A DNA stretch of 64,000 bases from a candidate division TM6 bacterium SOIL31 (lineage in GTDB: Bacteria > Babelota > Babeliae > Babelales > Vermiphilaceae): the NCBI GenBank assembly GCA_001468865.1, contig LDIY01000036.1, positions 1 through 64,000 of the forward strand. The letters are read 5' to 3'. The position numbers and the translations under genes were made by a program. A model generated the notes under the pieces. It was not told the origin of the DNA, searched no databases, and saw nothing but the letters and a program-made list of their open reading frames with translations. The first letter of the stretch is position 1. Each line of letters starts with the position of its first letter. Below, piece after piece: positions 48,230 through 57,042 of this stretch.

Positions 48230-48820
48230 AATAAAAAAGGAGCATATATGAAGCATATGCAAATATTATTTATACTATGTTTTTCAGGAATTTTATCTGC
48301 GTGCGAATCATCTCCATCTCCTGAGGAACAAATCAAAGCGCTCGCACAAGAAGGATATGTTTTAATAGATATTCTTTTTGATAATGCATGTACTTCAATT
48401 GCTGCAAAAGAAGATGTTATGACCTCGCAATGGTTAAGCAAACAAAATGAGATCAAAGAAATACAACATTTATTATCAGATGCTACTCTTCTTGCTTTTG
48501 ATCATAATGAAAAAAACTCTATCCCAGAAATGTTGTCAACGTATGTGCAAGACAAAATTTCAGAAAAAATACCGACCATTTTTGATATCGACAACATTTC
48601 CGTTAAACGAGTGCAAGATTTTTATGAATTCTCTCATACGATGTGTAAGTTGAGCGGTGGCTCTTCTTGTGGCAGGATAATGCGTACTATCGAAAGTGAT
48701 CATTTTGATAAGATATTGCTTTTGAAAGCGCAAAAAATAGCACGAGAGCAATTAAGAAAAGAAGAAGCTGCGCAATTGCGTGATGCGCTTATGTTGGGCA
48801 AGCGAAAAAAGGGATTGTAA
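48230..48820 (+). CDS. hypothetical exported lipoprotein-like protein
   Basis: signal peptide with FSGILSAC lipobox-like site; start chosen at internal Met of ORF 48173..48820. Confidence 0.55.
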   Translation, partial: NKKGAYMKHMQILFILCFSGILSACESSPSPEEQIKALAQEGYVLIDILFDNACTSIAAKEDVMTSQWLSKQNEIKEIQHLLSDATLLAFDHNEKNSIPEMLSTYVQDKISEKIPTIFDIDNISVKRVQDFYEFSHTMCKLSGGSSCGRIMRTIESDHFDKILLLKAQKIAREQLRKEEAAQLRDALMLGKRKKGL

Positions 48821-49570
48821 ATGAACAGTATGAAGCGATTAATGCCGATTATAACATTATTATTTTCGCTGAATGTGATGGGTATGCATGTTTTAGGAAA
48901 AAGAGTTGGTTCCATAAAAACATATAACCCGCATACTTTTGGAAGAACTCATTTTATTCGCGGATATAGCGCACCGGCACAACTATCACCACTCCCAAAA
49001 AAAGAAATAATTATCGATCAACGGCCACCTATCATCGATGAAAGTAGCGTACATTTGATTGATGAATCGCGTCTTGTACAATCGTTTTGTAGTCTTGAGC
49101 ATAATCTTTCATCAATTGTTTTATCAGTGCTTGAGCGCGCAGAAAAAACGATCAATCTTGCTGCATTTTCCTTGACTGATAAACGTATTGCAGATCAGCT
49201 GATCGCAGCGCATAAAAGAGGTGTGGATGTTTGTGTTATTATGGATCCGGGTAATATGAAACAAGCATATAGCAAAGGTCAAAATTTAATTGATAACGGT
49301 GTTTCGGTGTGGCGTTATGATCCTACACTCAGATCTATAAACAAGAAAAAAAATACATATGAAGAGTTGATGCATCTTAAATGGCTTATTGTCGATGATA
49401 AGCTCATCGAAGGATCTGCAAATTTCACCAAAGCAGCGCAAGATGGGTATAATGTGGAGGGCATTACTATGTGCCGATGTCCACAATTAGTGCAAGAACG
49501 CCGTCGATTATTTAATCGGCTTAAATCATATTGTCGTGAATGCAAGAAAGATGTTCCGGCGAAAGCATAA
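48821..49570 (+). CDS. exported phospholipase D-like nuclease
   Basis: ERAEKTINLAAFSLTDKRIADQLIAAHKRGVDVCVIMD, HLKWLIVDDKLIEGSANFTKAA (single HKD motif). Confidence 0.85.
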   Translation: MNSMKRLMPIITLLFSLNVMGMHVLGKRVGSIKTYNPHTFGRTHFIRGYSAPAQLSPLPKKEIIIDQRPPIIDESSVHLIDESRLVQSFCSLEHNLSSIVLSVLERAEKTINLAAFSLTDKRIADQLIAAHKRGVDVCVIMDPGNMKQAYSKGQNLIDNGVSVWRYDPTLRSINKKKNTYEELMHLKWLIVDDKLIEGSANFTKAAQDGYNVEGITMCRCPQLVQERRRLFNRLKSYCRECKKDVPAKA

Positions 49571-49739
49571 AAAAACAAGAACACACAATGCCTGCATTGT
49601 GCCAGAAAAAATATACATAAAAAAATAAGATGGGGGCTAAAAAAGGTGCTTCACTACTACAATTCCTTCTTAGCTCGCTTCAATGCTACTGCGGATTAAA
49701 AAAAAATGCAAGAGTAAAAAATGGGCACATTGTGGGTAA

Positions 49740-50732
49740 TTATTGAGCTGAAATGGTAGACGTGCGTAACTGATTGAGAAGTTGTTCAAAATCATCAGGA
49801 AGATTATCGGTAAAAAGATATTTTTTTCCTTCAAAAACAAATTCAAGACTTTCTGCATGCAATGCTTGACGTGCAATGAGTGATGATTTTTTCCCATAGA
49901 GTTGGTCGCCAATAATGGGATGACCGATGGCAGTCATATGTACGCGAATCTGATGCGTACGGCCGGTGGTTGGTTTTACTTCAACAAGCGATGTATTTTC
50001 AAAATATTCCAAAACGCGGTAGTCTGTTTTTGCGTGACGTACTTTGACAGATCCTATTTTTCCTGTTTCATCAATCTGGTTTTCATCAAATGCTGCCATG
50101 CGGATACGATTGATCGGATCTCTACCAATTGCAACGGTAATGGTGCCTTCTCGGGGCGGATGTCCCGCAACAACAGCTTTATATGTTTTATGAATGTCTC
50201 TGTTTCTGAAAAGGCCACCAATAATATTGTGGGCATAGTTGGTTTTGGTGATGATCAGAAGACCCGAAGTTTCTCGATCAAGACGGTGAATGATACCCGG
50301 ACGGTCAGTTGCGCCAATTGTTGAAATGTCTCCATGATGGTGCCGGATCCAATCAACGACTGTGATTGCGTTGCTGGCACTTGAAGGTGCATGCACCAAT
50401 AAATTGGCAGGTTTATGGATAATCATAAAATGGTCAGTTTCTGCTACAATGACAATGCCGCTGGTCCGATCGATAACGTGAGTGGGTTCAGTAATGCGTT
50501 CTGCAGGAAATTGTATAGTGACGGTATCGCCCGCATTTACCAGTGTGCTTGGTTTTTTGGTGGGGATAGCATTGATGGTGATGTGGCCAGCATCGATGAT
50601 ACGTTGGAAATAGCTTCTTGAATAATCAGGAAATACATCGGCTATATAGCGATCTATGCGACAAGGCTTGCTATTTTCTGGTACAATGAAGGAAAATGTA
50701 GTATCTGCAGCGATGGGGCCAGGCTTAATCAT
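49740..50732 (-). CDS. rluD: ribosomal large subunit pseudouridine synthase (RluD family)
   Basis: S4-like N-terminus, GIIHRLDRETSGLLIITKT, PTTGRTHQIRVHMTAIGHPIIGD. Confidence 0.93.
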   Translation of the reverse strand: MIKPGPIAADTTFSFIVPENSKPCRIDRYIADVFPDYSRSYFQRIIDAGHITINAIPTKKPSTLVNAGDTVTIQFPAERITEPTHVIDRTSGIVIVAETDHFMIIHKPANLLVHAPSSASNAITVVDWIRHHHGDISTIGATDRPGIIHRLDRETSGLLIITKTNYAHNIIGGLFRNRDIHKTYKAVVAGHPPREGTITVAIGRDPINRIRMAAFDENQIDETGKIGSVKVRHAKTDYRVLEYFENTSLVEVKPTTGRTHQIRVHMTAIGHPIIGDQLYGKKSSLIARQALHAESLEFVFEGKKYLFTDNLPDDFEQLLNQLRTSTISAQ

Positions 50733-50929
50733 ACGAAATCTCTTTTTTGTTGCTAATAATAAAAAATAGTGAATAAAATCTTTATTTTAAGTGTCATCTA
50801 TAATAGTCTTAAAGTCAAATGGCAATTGTGCTTGCATCTGTTTAAAACAGCGTCTAGACTGAGAGTAAATAGCAATTAATATATTTAATAATCCTCATTT
50901 ATCCTCGCTTCTATTACTCTGGGCCGGGG

Positions 50930-50989
50930 CCCCCATGTTGATAGAAAATGAAACATGGGGTAGAAAATGGGGTATTTAGCATGGGGGAG
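50930..50989 (+). promoter_or_regulatory. alternative hairpin leader of mgtE
   Basis: CCCCCATG 50930-50937 can pair with CATGGGG 50954-50960 or with CATGGGGG 50980-50987 that covers the SD. Confidence 0.45.
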
Positions 50990-50995
50990 TTATCC

Positions 50996-52351
50996 ATGGA
51001 TGTAAAAGATTTGCTCTACGGGATTCAAGAGAATATTGATGAGATAATTTCCCATAAGGGGTCAGTCCATGGGTCATTATGGCATGAATTGATTAGAACC
51101 CATCCAGTGGATATTGCACACGTATTTAAAAATTTAAATAAAGACCATATTAAAAAATTATATATGGCCTTGCCGAAATACATTCAACTTGACGTGTTTC
51201 CTGAATTACAAGATAAGATAAAAGTCTATGTACTCTCTTTTTTAGACGACCAAGAGCAATACGAAGCCTTCCAAACCCTTTCCACCGATGATTTAACCGA
51301 TCTTTTTGATATTTTTTCCGATGAAGAATTAAAGCGTTATCTTGAATCGCTCAATAAGCGAGTCAGGGAAAAAGTTATTAAAATGCTCAAATTTGAGCCC
51401 GAATCTGCTGCCGGTATCATGCATACGGATGTGTTGACATTGATGGAAGATTTTACTGTTGAAAAAAGTATTCAATTGATGCAGCGATTACGCCCAAGTA
51501 AAGACGTCCATCAAAGTATTTTTGTAGTCAATAAAGATCATAGATTGATTGGATTTGTGTATCTTGAAGATTTAATTTTCAATAAACCAAATGTTCGCAT
51601 TTCTTCTTTTATGCACAAAAATGAATTGATTGCGCAAGCCCATGAAGATCGTGAAACGATTGCAAAAGAGATGGTGCATTATGGAGTATCTACCGTTCCT
51701 GTAATTGGTAATGATGATATTTTCCTTGGTGTGATATCAGGCGATACGTTAGCAGATATTTTGGTGGAAGAGGCGAGTGAAGATGTTCAAAAAATGGCAG
51801 CGATGGCGCCGCTTAAGCGTCCTTATTTTGAAACACCGTTTTTTCAATCCGTTTATGAACGTAGTTATATTTTAGTGATATTATTGTTAGCTGGTTCAGT
51901 TTCTACCACCATCATGAAAATGTATGAAACAACATTAACTGAAATGTTGTTGTTTTTCGTTCCCATGCTTACAAGTGTTGGTGGTAACACCAGTAACCAA
52001 ACATCAGCCGTTGCAATTTGCGGTATGGCATCAGGTGAATTTGACCATAGCACTATGAGATTGTTCTTGAGGCGAGAATTTATAGTGGCAATCTTTTTAT
52101 CATTGATTCTTGGAGTTACTGCCTTTACACGGGTATATCTTACTATCGGTGGAGTGTGGGAAAGTTTGGTGGTAAGTTTTACGCTTGCAATTATTGTGCT
52201 TGTTTCAGTAACACTTGGCAGTGCAATGCCATTTATTTTAAAACGGTTTAATATCGATCCAGCATTCTCTGCAGGACCTTTTTTAGCCACGATCATGGAT
52301 ATTGTGGGGATATTAATTTACTGTACTAGTATTAAGCTTCTGCTTTTTTAA
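50996..52351 (+). CDS. mgtE: magnesium transporter MgtE
   Basis: MgtE N domain, two CBS domains, PMLTSVGGNTSNQTSAVAICG TM signature; start at Met after gggggag SD. Confidence 0.95.
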   Translation: MDVKDLLYGIQENIDEIISHKGSVHGSLWHELIRTHPVDIAHVFKNLNKDHIKKLYMALPKYIQLDVFPELQDKIKVYVLSFLDDQEQYEAFQTLSTDDLTDLFDIFSDEELKRYLESLNKRVREKVIKMLKFEPESAAGIMHTDVLTLMEDFTVEKSIQLMQRLRPSKDVHQSIFVVNKDHRLIGFVYLEDLIFNKPNVRISSFMHKNELIAQAHEDRETIAKEMVHYGVSTVPVIGNDDIFLGVISGDTLADILVEEASEDVQKMAAMAPLKRPYFETPFFQSVYERSYILVILLLAGSVSTTIMKMYETTLTEMLLFFVPMLTSVGGNTSNQTSAVAICGMASGEFDHSTMRLFLRREFIVAIFLSLILGVTAFTRVYLTIGGVWESLVVSFTLAIIVLVSVTLGSAMPFILKRFNIDPAFSAGPFLATIMDIVGILIYCTSIKLLLF

Positions 52352-52445
52352 AGATCTATTTTAAGGAAAGTATTGAATTTCCTTGACAAAATAGCGTTAT
52401 AACTATACCTTCTTAGAATATAAATTGAAATTTTGAAAAATTAGT

Positions 52446-52521
52446 GGGGCGCTAGCTCAGTCGGTAGAGCAACAGCCTTTTAAGCTGTGGGTCGTTGGTT
52501 CGAGTCCAACGCGCCTCACCA
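52446..52521 (+). tRNA. tRNA-Lys (anticodon TTT)
   Basis: cloverleaf ggggcgc...gcgcctcacca, anticodon loop cttttaa, encoded CCA. Confidence 0.96.
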
Positions 52522-52595
52522 GACTTCGCCAAGGCTTCGTCTGGCACGGCCAGCGAAGAGCTTAAGAAGTCTGTCCGCCATAGCAAGATTCACCG
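52519..52595 (+). repeat. tRNA-abutting palindromic element E1
   Basis: CCAGACttcgccaaggcttcGTCTGG then gcacggccagcgaagagcttaagaaGTCTG. Confidence 0.8.
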
Positions 52596-52768
52596 CCGCT
52601 CATCCTGAACTTGTTGAAGGATAGCAAAGGTGGATTGCGACGGCTGGACGATTAAATTCCTCCTTCGTTAAAATTTTCCGGAGAATGCAGCCATTATCCT
52701 GGTTTTTTGCTACGTTCGTCCTGAGCTTGTCGAAGGATACGAACAATAAACTTATCTTAGAAATACAC

Positions 52769-52846
52769 GTCCCTATCGTCTAGCCTGGTCTAGGACATCG
52801 CCCTTTCACGGCGAAAACAGGGGTTCAAATCCCCTTGGGGATGCCA
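52769..52846 (+). tRNA. tRNA-Glu (anticodon TTC)
   Basis: cloverleaf gtcccta...tggggatgcca, anticodon loop ctttcac, encoded CCA. Confidence 0.95.
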
Positions 52847-52930
52847 TACTTCGCCAAGGCTTCGTATGGCACGGCCATAGAAGACTTAAGAAGTATGCCC
52901 GCCATAGCTTTAGCGACGGCTGGGTTTATC
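52843..52930 (+). repeat. tRNA-abutting palindromic element E2
   Basis: GCCATACttcgccaaggcttcGTATGGC then acggccatagaagacttaagaaGTATGcccgccatagctttagcgacggctggg. Confidence 0.8.
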
Positions 52931-53115
52931 TATTCATTTCGCTCATACGAGCTTCGGTTGGCACGGCCAGCAAATGAAGCTTTAAAATTAAAATAATTTT
53001 GATAGCAAAAGCGAAGGTTGTCCTCCGTAGCCTTGCTGAAAGCTCTCCGAAGCTTTAGCGAAGGAGAGGCGAAGGATGGACAGGCAGGCCCAAGGTTCTT
53101 TAAAAATCATTTTTT

Positions 53116-53358
53116 ATGCATTACGTATATCTGATCAAATCCATTTCTAATCCTTACTTCACCTACATTGGTAATACCGTTAATTTAATGCAGCGACTTG
53201 ACACGCATAATTCAGGTGGATCTATTCATACAAAACAACATCGACCTTGGGAACTTATTATGTTTCTTGGCTTCAAGGATAAACTCAAAGCAACTGCTTT
53301 TGAAAAATATCTCAAATCTGGTTCAGGAAACGCCTTCGCCAAAAAAAGATTTTGGTAA
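53116..53358 (+). CDS. GIY-YIG nuclease domain protein
   Basis: YVYLIKSISNPYFTYIGNTVNLMQRLDTHNSGGSIHTKQHRPWELIMF..KATAFEKYLKSGSG. Confidence 0.93.
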   Translation: MHYVYLIKSISNPYFTYIGNTVNLMQRLDTHNSGGSIHTKQHRPWELIMFLGFKDKLKATAFEKYLKSGSGNAFAKKRFW

Positions 53359-53418
53359 GATATCTTATTTCTGATATCATATAAATCTGAAAAACATACA
53401 ACTAATGAAAGGACTTCC

Positions 53419-53754
53419 ATGAACATGTTATCTAAGATTTTTGTGCTATCCATTGCTGTTGTTGGTTCATCTTATTCAATGGATATGGATAAGGAAGAAG
53501 CTTTTAAAGCCGATATGGCACAATTAAGAAAGCCGATTGCAGATTTTGTTAATGATTTTGCAACCTGACCCAAAGAAGAACAAGACAAGATTAAGATATT
53601 TAATAATGAAGCTGGCAGCATGTACGTAATAGAAGGTAAACCTGTAGCAGCCGATAAATATAATAATATTGGTTATTATCTTGACTGTCGGCTTGATGGG
53701 CATCAAATAGGACATTTCCTAGCGGCAGTTGACTATTTAAAAACAAAAAAATAG
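53419..53754 (+). pseudogene. small exported protein gene interrupted by one in-frame TGA
   Basis: 112-codon frame from ATG 53419 to TAG 53752-53754, open except TGA at 53566-53568. Confidence 0.75.
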
Positions 53755-53785
53755 ATTGAATTTCCAAAAACATAGAACATAGAAA

Positions 53786-53813
53786 GAGCAGTTTTAAATA
53801 ACTGCTCTTTTTT
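53786..53813. terminator. terminator, reused hairpin
   Basis: GAGCAGTTTTAAATAACTGCTCTTTTTT. Confidence 0.85.
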
Positions 53814-53943
53814 GTCTCTATAGTTTTTGCAGCCAGTTAAACTTTTTTATAGAGAAAAAATAAAAAATCGATATTATTTTATATAAGACTTTATGGGATG
53901 GAAATAATATAAAGTTATATGATAGTTTTTAATTAATTATTTT

Positions 53944-54393
53944 ATGGGGAAGGCTGGCGCCATGGTGAAAAATATATTGTTTTTAATGGGTATTGGTGGA
54001 TTTTTTGTGGTCAGTGATACAGCAGCAATGTTGAGGGGATTGCAATTGTTCAAAGTAAACCATAGACTTTCCGTAAACAGGCGATTTTTATCTGTACTTC
54101 CCAATGATCCTATTAAAAGGTTTAGTGTAAGTCCTTTGTGCGACGCACAAACTTCCGAAGGAAATACCGCTTTACATATAGTGGTTCTTTCTTGTCCTGT
54201 AGATAAAAAGAAAGAAGTGTTGCATGCCGTGTTTGAAGGCCTCCCCAATCCATTTATAGAAAATAATAAAAATAAAACAGCTCGGCAAGAAGCGGAGTCG
54301 CTCAATTATCCTGAACTTGCTAAAGAACTTGAGATGTGGGAAGAGGCGTATTATAGTGATTTCTCTGATATTGCTAAGAAATTTCTTAAATAA
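53944..54393 (+). CDS. small exported ankyrin-like protein
   Basis: EGNTALHIVVLSCPVDKKKEVLHAVFEGLPNPFIENNKNKTARQEAESLNYPELAKELE. Confidence 0.6.
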   Translation: MGKAGAMVKNILFLMGIGGFFVVSDTAAMLRGLQLFKVNHRLSVNRRFLSVLPNDPIKRFSVSPLCDAQTSEGNTALHIVVLSCPVDKKKEVLHAVFEGLPNPFIENNKNKTARQEAESLNYPELAKELEMWEEAYYSDFSDIAKKFLK

Positions 54394-54561
54394 GTTATTA
54401 ACTATAATATTTTGTTGATCAGATTTTTTATATTAAGAGTCGTTCTCAAAACGACTCTTTTTTTATTTATAGGCCTTAAAGAGGGCCCCCTTTGCTTAAA
54501 TTCTTTTAACTTGATATAATTATTAATAAGAAACAATAAAATAATACAAAAGGAATTTGCT

Positions 54562-55050
54562 ATGAAAAATAAAGTATTAATAATTAGTTTATTTGCTCTA
54601 TCAGGAGCTTTAGCCTCCGATACACCCCACTATGAATTTTCAGGCGAGAAAGCCGTTGCTTATCTCATTAGAAATGGGCAATGCAGAGATTGTGATTTGA
54701 GCAACCAAGATTTGCGTGCGGTCATGGCTGAGGTCAATCTTAAGTACCGTAAGCGATGTATGTTTACTGATTTATCTGGTGCAAATTTGTCTCATGCAAA
54801 TTTATCGGGTGTAGATTTGAGCCATGCAACCATGAGAGATGCAGATTTTACTGGTGCAGATTTAACTAATGCAAACTTATCTGATACAATCATGACCGGT
54901 ATAAACTTAACTGGTGCAAATTTAACTAATGCAGATTTGTCATATGCAATCTTGACAGATGCAGACTTAACAGGTGCAGATTTAACCGGTGCAGACTTGA
55001 CGGGTGCAAGTGGTTTATATACTGTTACCGGGTATACGCCAACAAAGTAG
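54562..55050 (+). CDS. exported pentapeptide repeat protein
   Basis: signal peptide; repeated A(D/N)LTG-type pentapeptides. Confidence 0.93.
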   Translation: MKNKVLIISLFALSGALASDTPHYEFSGEKAVAYLIRNGQCRDCDLSNQDLRAVMAEVNLKYRKRCMFTDLSGANLSHANLSGVDLSHATMRDADFTGADLTNANLSDTIMTGINLTGANLTNADLSYAILTDADLTGADLTGADLTGASGLYTVTGYTPTK

Positions 55051-55090
55051 CTATTTAAATAAATAATTAAGTGGATTAAGAAATTTTAAA

Positions 55091-55119
55091 GAGCAGTTTT
55101 AAATAACTGCTCTTTTTTT
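55091..55119. terminator. terminator, reused hairpin
   Basis: GAGCAGTTTTAAATAACTGCTCTTTTTTT. Confidence 0.85.
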
Positions 55120-55122
55120 GTT

Positions 55123-55686
55123 TCATTTCTTTTTCCTATACCGAATATTGGCACCCGTCGATAACCATTTCTCATAAGTTATAGCGGATTTTTCATCAAA
55201 GATTTCTTCTAAGGTTTTTCCACTTTTAACAGACTTATTCCAAGAAGCAGGTTTTCTGCCTTTAATAACATGCTTATCGGGCAATTTCACCAAAATCCAT
55301 TGTTTTTTTTTGGTAATACGCACTAATAAATAACTTCCATTTAATTTGTGAGCCTGTAGTTCAAATAAAATATATCCACGTTTTTCTGCTTCTTTTGCAG
55401 AAATTAACTTCTTTGTGTGATCGGTAGTGAAATTCAAAAAAATTCCGTGATCCCAGATCATCACTGGACCAGCGCCATAATGAAAAGGAGGAATCACTCC
55501 TTCAAAATGACCATATTTTAGGGAGTGGTCAACCACTTGAATGGCTTCTACTCCGTCAGAAGGTTTTAAGGGTAATTCTTTTAATGCCCATGATTTTAAA
55601 ACGCCATCAATTTCAAGGCGTAAATCATAATGCAAATGTGTAGCATGATGTTTATGGATCATATAAACAGGTTTCTGGCTGGACAT
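55123..55686 (-). CDS. stand-alone DNA ligase D 3'-phosphoesterase domain protein
   Basis: MIHKHHATHLHYDLRLEIDGVLKSWALKE, VVDHSLKYGHFEGVIPPFHYGAGPVMIWDHG. Confidence 0.92.
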   Translation of the reverse strand: MSSQKPVYMIHKHHATHLHYDLRLEIDGVLKSWALKELPLKPSDGVEAIQVVDHSLKYGHFEGVIPPFHYGAGPVMIWDHGIFLNFTTDHTKKLISAKEAEKRGYILFELQAHKLNGSYLLVRITKKKQWILVKLPDKHVIKGRKPASWNKSVKSGKTLEEIFDEKSAITYEKWLSTGANIRYRKKK

Positions 55687-55777
55687 AATTCTTCCCCCCT
55701 GAATAGCAAATGCGGTAAAACACTTTGTTAATTTAAGAAAAAGAAGTATGTGTTGTAAACATTAAGTAATAAAAAAA

Positions 55778-55805
55778 GAGCAGTTTTTAAAAAACTGCTC
55801 TTTTT
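55778..55805. terminator. terminator, reused hairpin
   Basis: GAGCAGTTTTTAAAAAACTGCTCTTTTT. Confidence 0.85.
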
Positions 55806-55818
55806 ATTTTTCTTTATT

Positions 55819-56994
55819 TTACTGCGATAAATATTTTCTGCCTTTAATCTTTTCGGGCAACAGATCTTCAGTGGTATATTTTTTATAACCTTTGCCGTAT
55901 CCCAAATCTTTCATTAATGATGTGGGAGCATTACGAATATTTAAAGGAATGGGCAAGTTCCCAAATTGACGAGCATCAGAAGCTGCACTCATATACGCAT
56001 TATATGAAGATCGATCTTTTTTTGCTTGAGCCAAATAACAAACACCATGCCCTAAGTTGATAGCACATTCAGGATAACCGATAATTTCAACGGATCTAAA
56101 CACATCATTTGCAATGGTGAGCGCATAAGGATCGGCAAGGCCGATATCTTCTGATGCAAAGATAACCATGCGGCGTGCGATAAACTTTGGATCTTCTCCT
56201 GCTTCTACCATGCGCGCTAAATAATAAAGTGCTGCATCAGGCTGGCTTGCGCGCATCGATTTTATGAATGCAGAGATGGTATTATAATGTTCTTCTGATT
56301 TTTTATCATATCGTAAATGCTTATTTTGTAAGCTGCTGTGTAAGTTTTCCACCGTAATTTTTTTATACAGCGCGTATGTATTTTCAATCATATTGAGTGC
56401 TTGGCGTGCATCACCATTTGCCATTGCAATAATCCATTCAAGCGATTGCTCATCCATTTCAATTTTTGTTCGCTGAATAATCTGCTTCATTTCATCGGCA
56501 GATAATTCTTTTAACACAAACACACGCGCGCGTGAAAGAAGCGCGGGAATCACTTCAAAGCTTGGGTTTTCAGTTGTTGCCCCAATAAGGATTAATTCCC
56601 CGGATTCAACATACGGAAGTAAGAAATCTTGTTGGGCTTTATTAAAGCGATGTATTTCATCTAAAAAGAGTACTTTTAATTCATCAGGATTTTTGAGGAT
56701 CTGTTTAATATCCTCTTTGCCCGTAGATACCGCAGAAAATGCATAAAAAGATGCGTTGATCGCATTGGCATAAATCTGGGCGAGAGTAGTTTTACCAACG
56801 CCTGGAGGACCCCATAAAATAAAACTAAAAATGTGTTTTTTTTCAATGGCGATACGTAAGGGTTTTCCTGTGCCTACCAAATCTTGTTGGCCAATAAAAT
56901 CATCTAATGAAAGAGGTCTGATTTTGGCTGCTAAAGGCTCGTGTGTTCTAATGTTTTTTGTCATGATAATTCTCCTATAATTAATAATAAACAA
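55819..56994 (-). CDS. rarA: replication-associated recombination protein A (RarA/MgsA)
   Basis: RPLSLDDFIGQQDLVG, LWGPPGVGKTTLAQIYA, LFLDEIHRFNKAQQDFLLPYVESG, MSAASDARQFGNLPIPLNIRNAPT. Confidence 0.95.
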   Translation of the reverse strand: MFIINYRRIIMTKNIRTHEPLAAKIRPLSLDDFIGQQDLVGTGKPLRIAIEKKHIFSFILWGPPGVGKTTLAQIYANAINASFYAFSAVSTGKEDIKQILKNPDELKVLFLDEIHRFNKAQQDFLLPYVESGELILIGATTENPSFEVIPALLSRARVFVLKELSADEMKQIIQRTKIEMDEQSLEWIIAMANGDARQALNMIENTYALYKKITVENLHSSLQNKHLRYDKKSEEHYNTISAFIKSMRASQPDAALYYLARMVEAGEDPKFIARRMVIFASEDIGLADPYALTIANDVFRSVEIIGYPECAINLGHGVCYLAQAKKDRSSYNAYMSAASDARQFGNLPIPLNIRNAPTSLMKDLGYGKGYKKYTTEDLLPEKIKGRKYLSQ

Positions 56995-57042
56995 CCCCTT
57001 AAAAATGTCAATTATTAATTTCAGAATGAATTATGTTTAGCG

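Noticed and set aside
49902-50324. 140-aa plus-strand ORF
   Set aside because: Antisense shadow of rluD
50921-50995. Considered as an M-box riboswitch for mgtE
   Set aside because: Far too short and lacks the multi-helix M-box layout; only simple alternative hairpins are supported
51865-52296. 143-aa minus-strand ORF
   Set aside because: Antisense shadow of mgtE TM region
52500-53100. Cluster of repeats considered as a CRISPR array
   Set aside because: Units are palindromic modules of unequal length without regular unique spacers, and no cas genes are present
53566-53568. Genome-wide TGA recoding (e.g. to Gly or Trp)
   Set aside because: Several intact genes in the window end in TGA, including 19105..19722, 22694..23617 and 41923..43011
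53937-54305. 122-aa minus-strand ORF
   Set aside because: Antisense to the ankyrin-like ORF, which has signal peptide and domain support
54760-55010. Regular ~15-nt repeats that could suggest a repeat array
   Set aside because: They are in-frame pentapeptide codons of an exported pentapeptide repeat protein, not CRISPR
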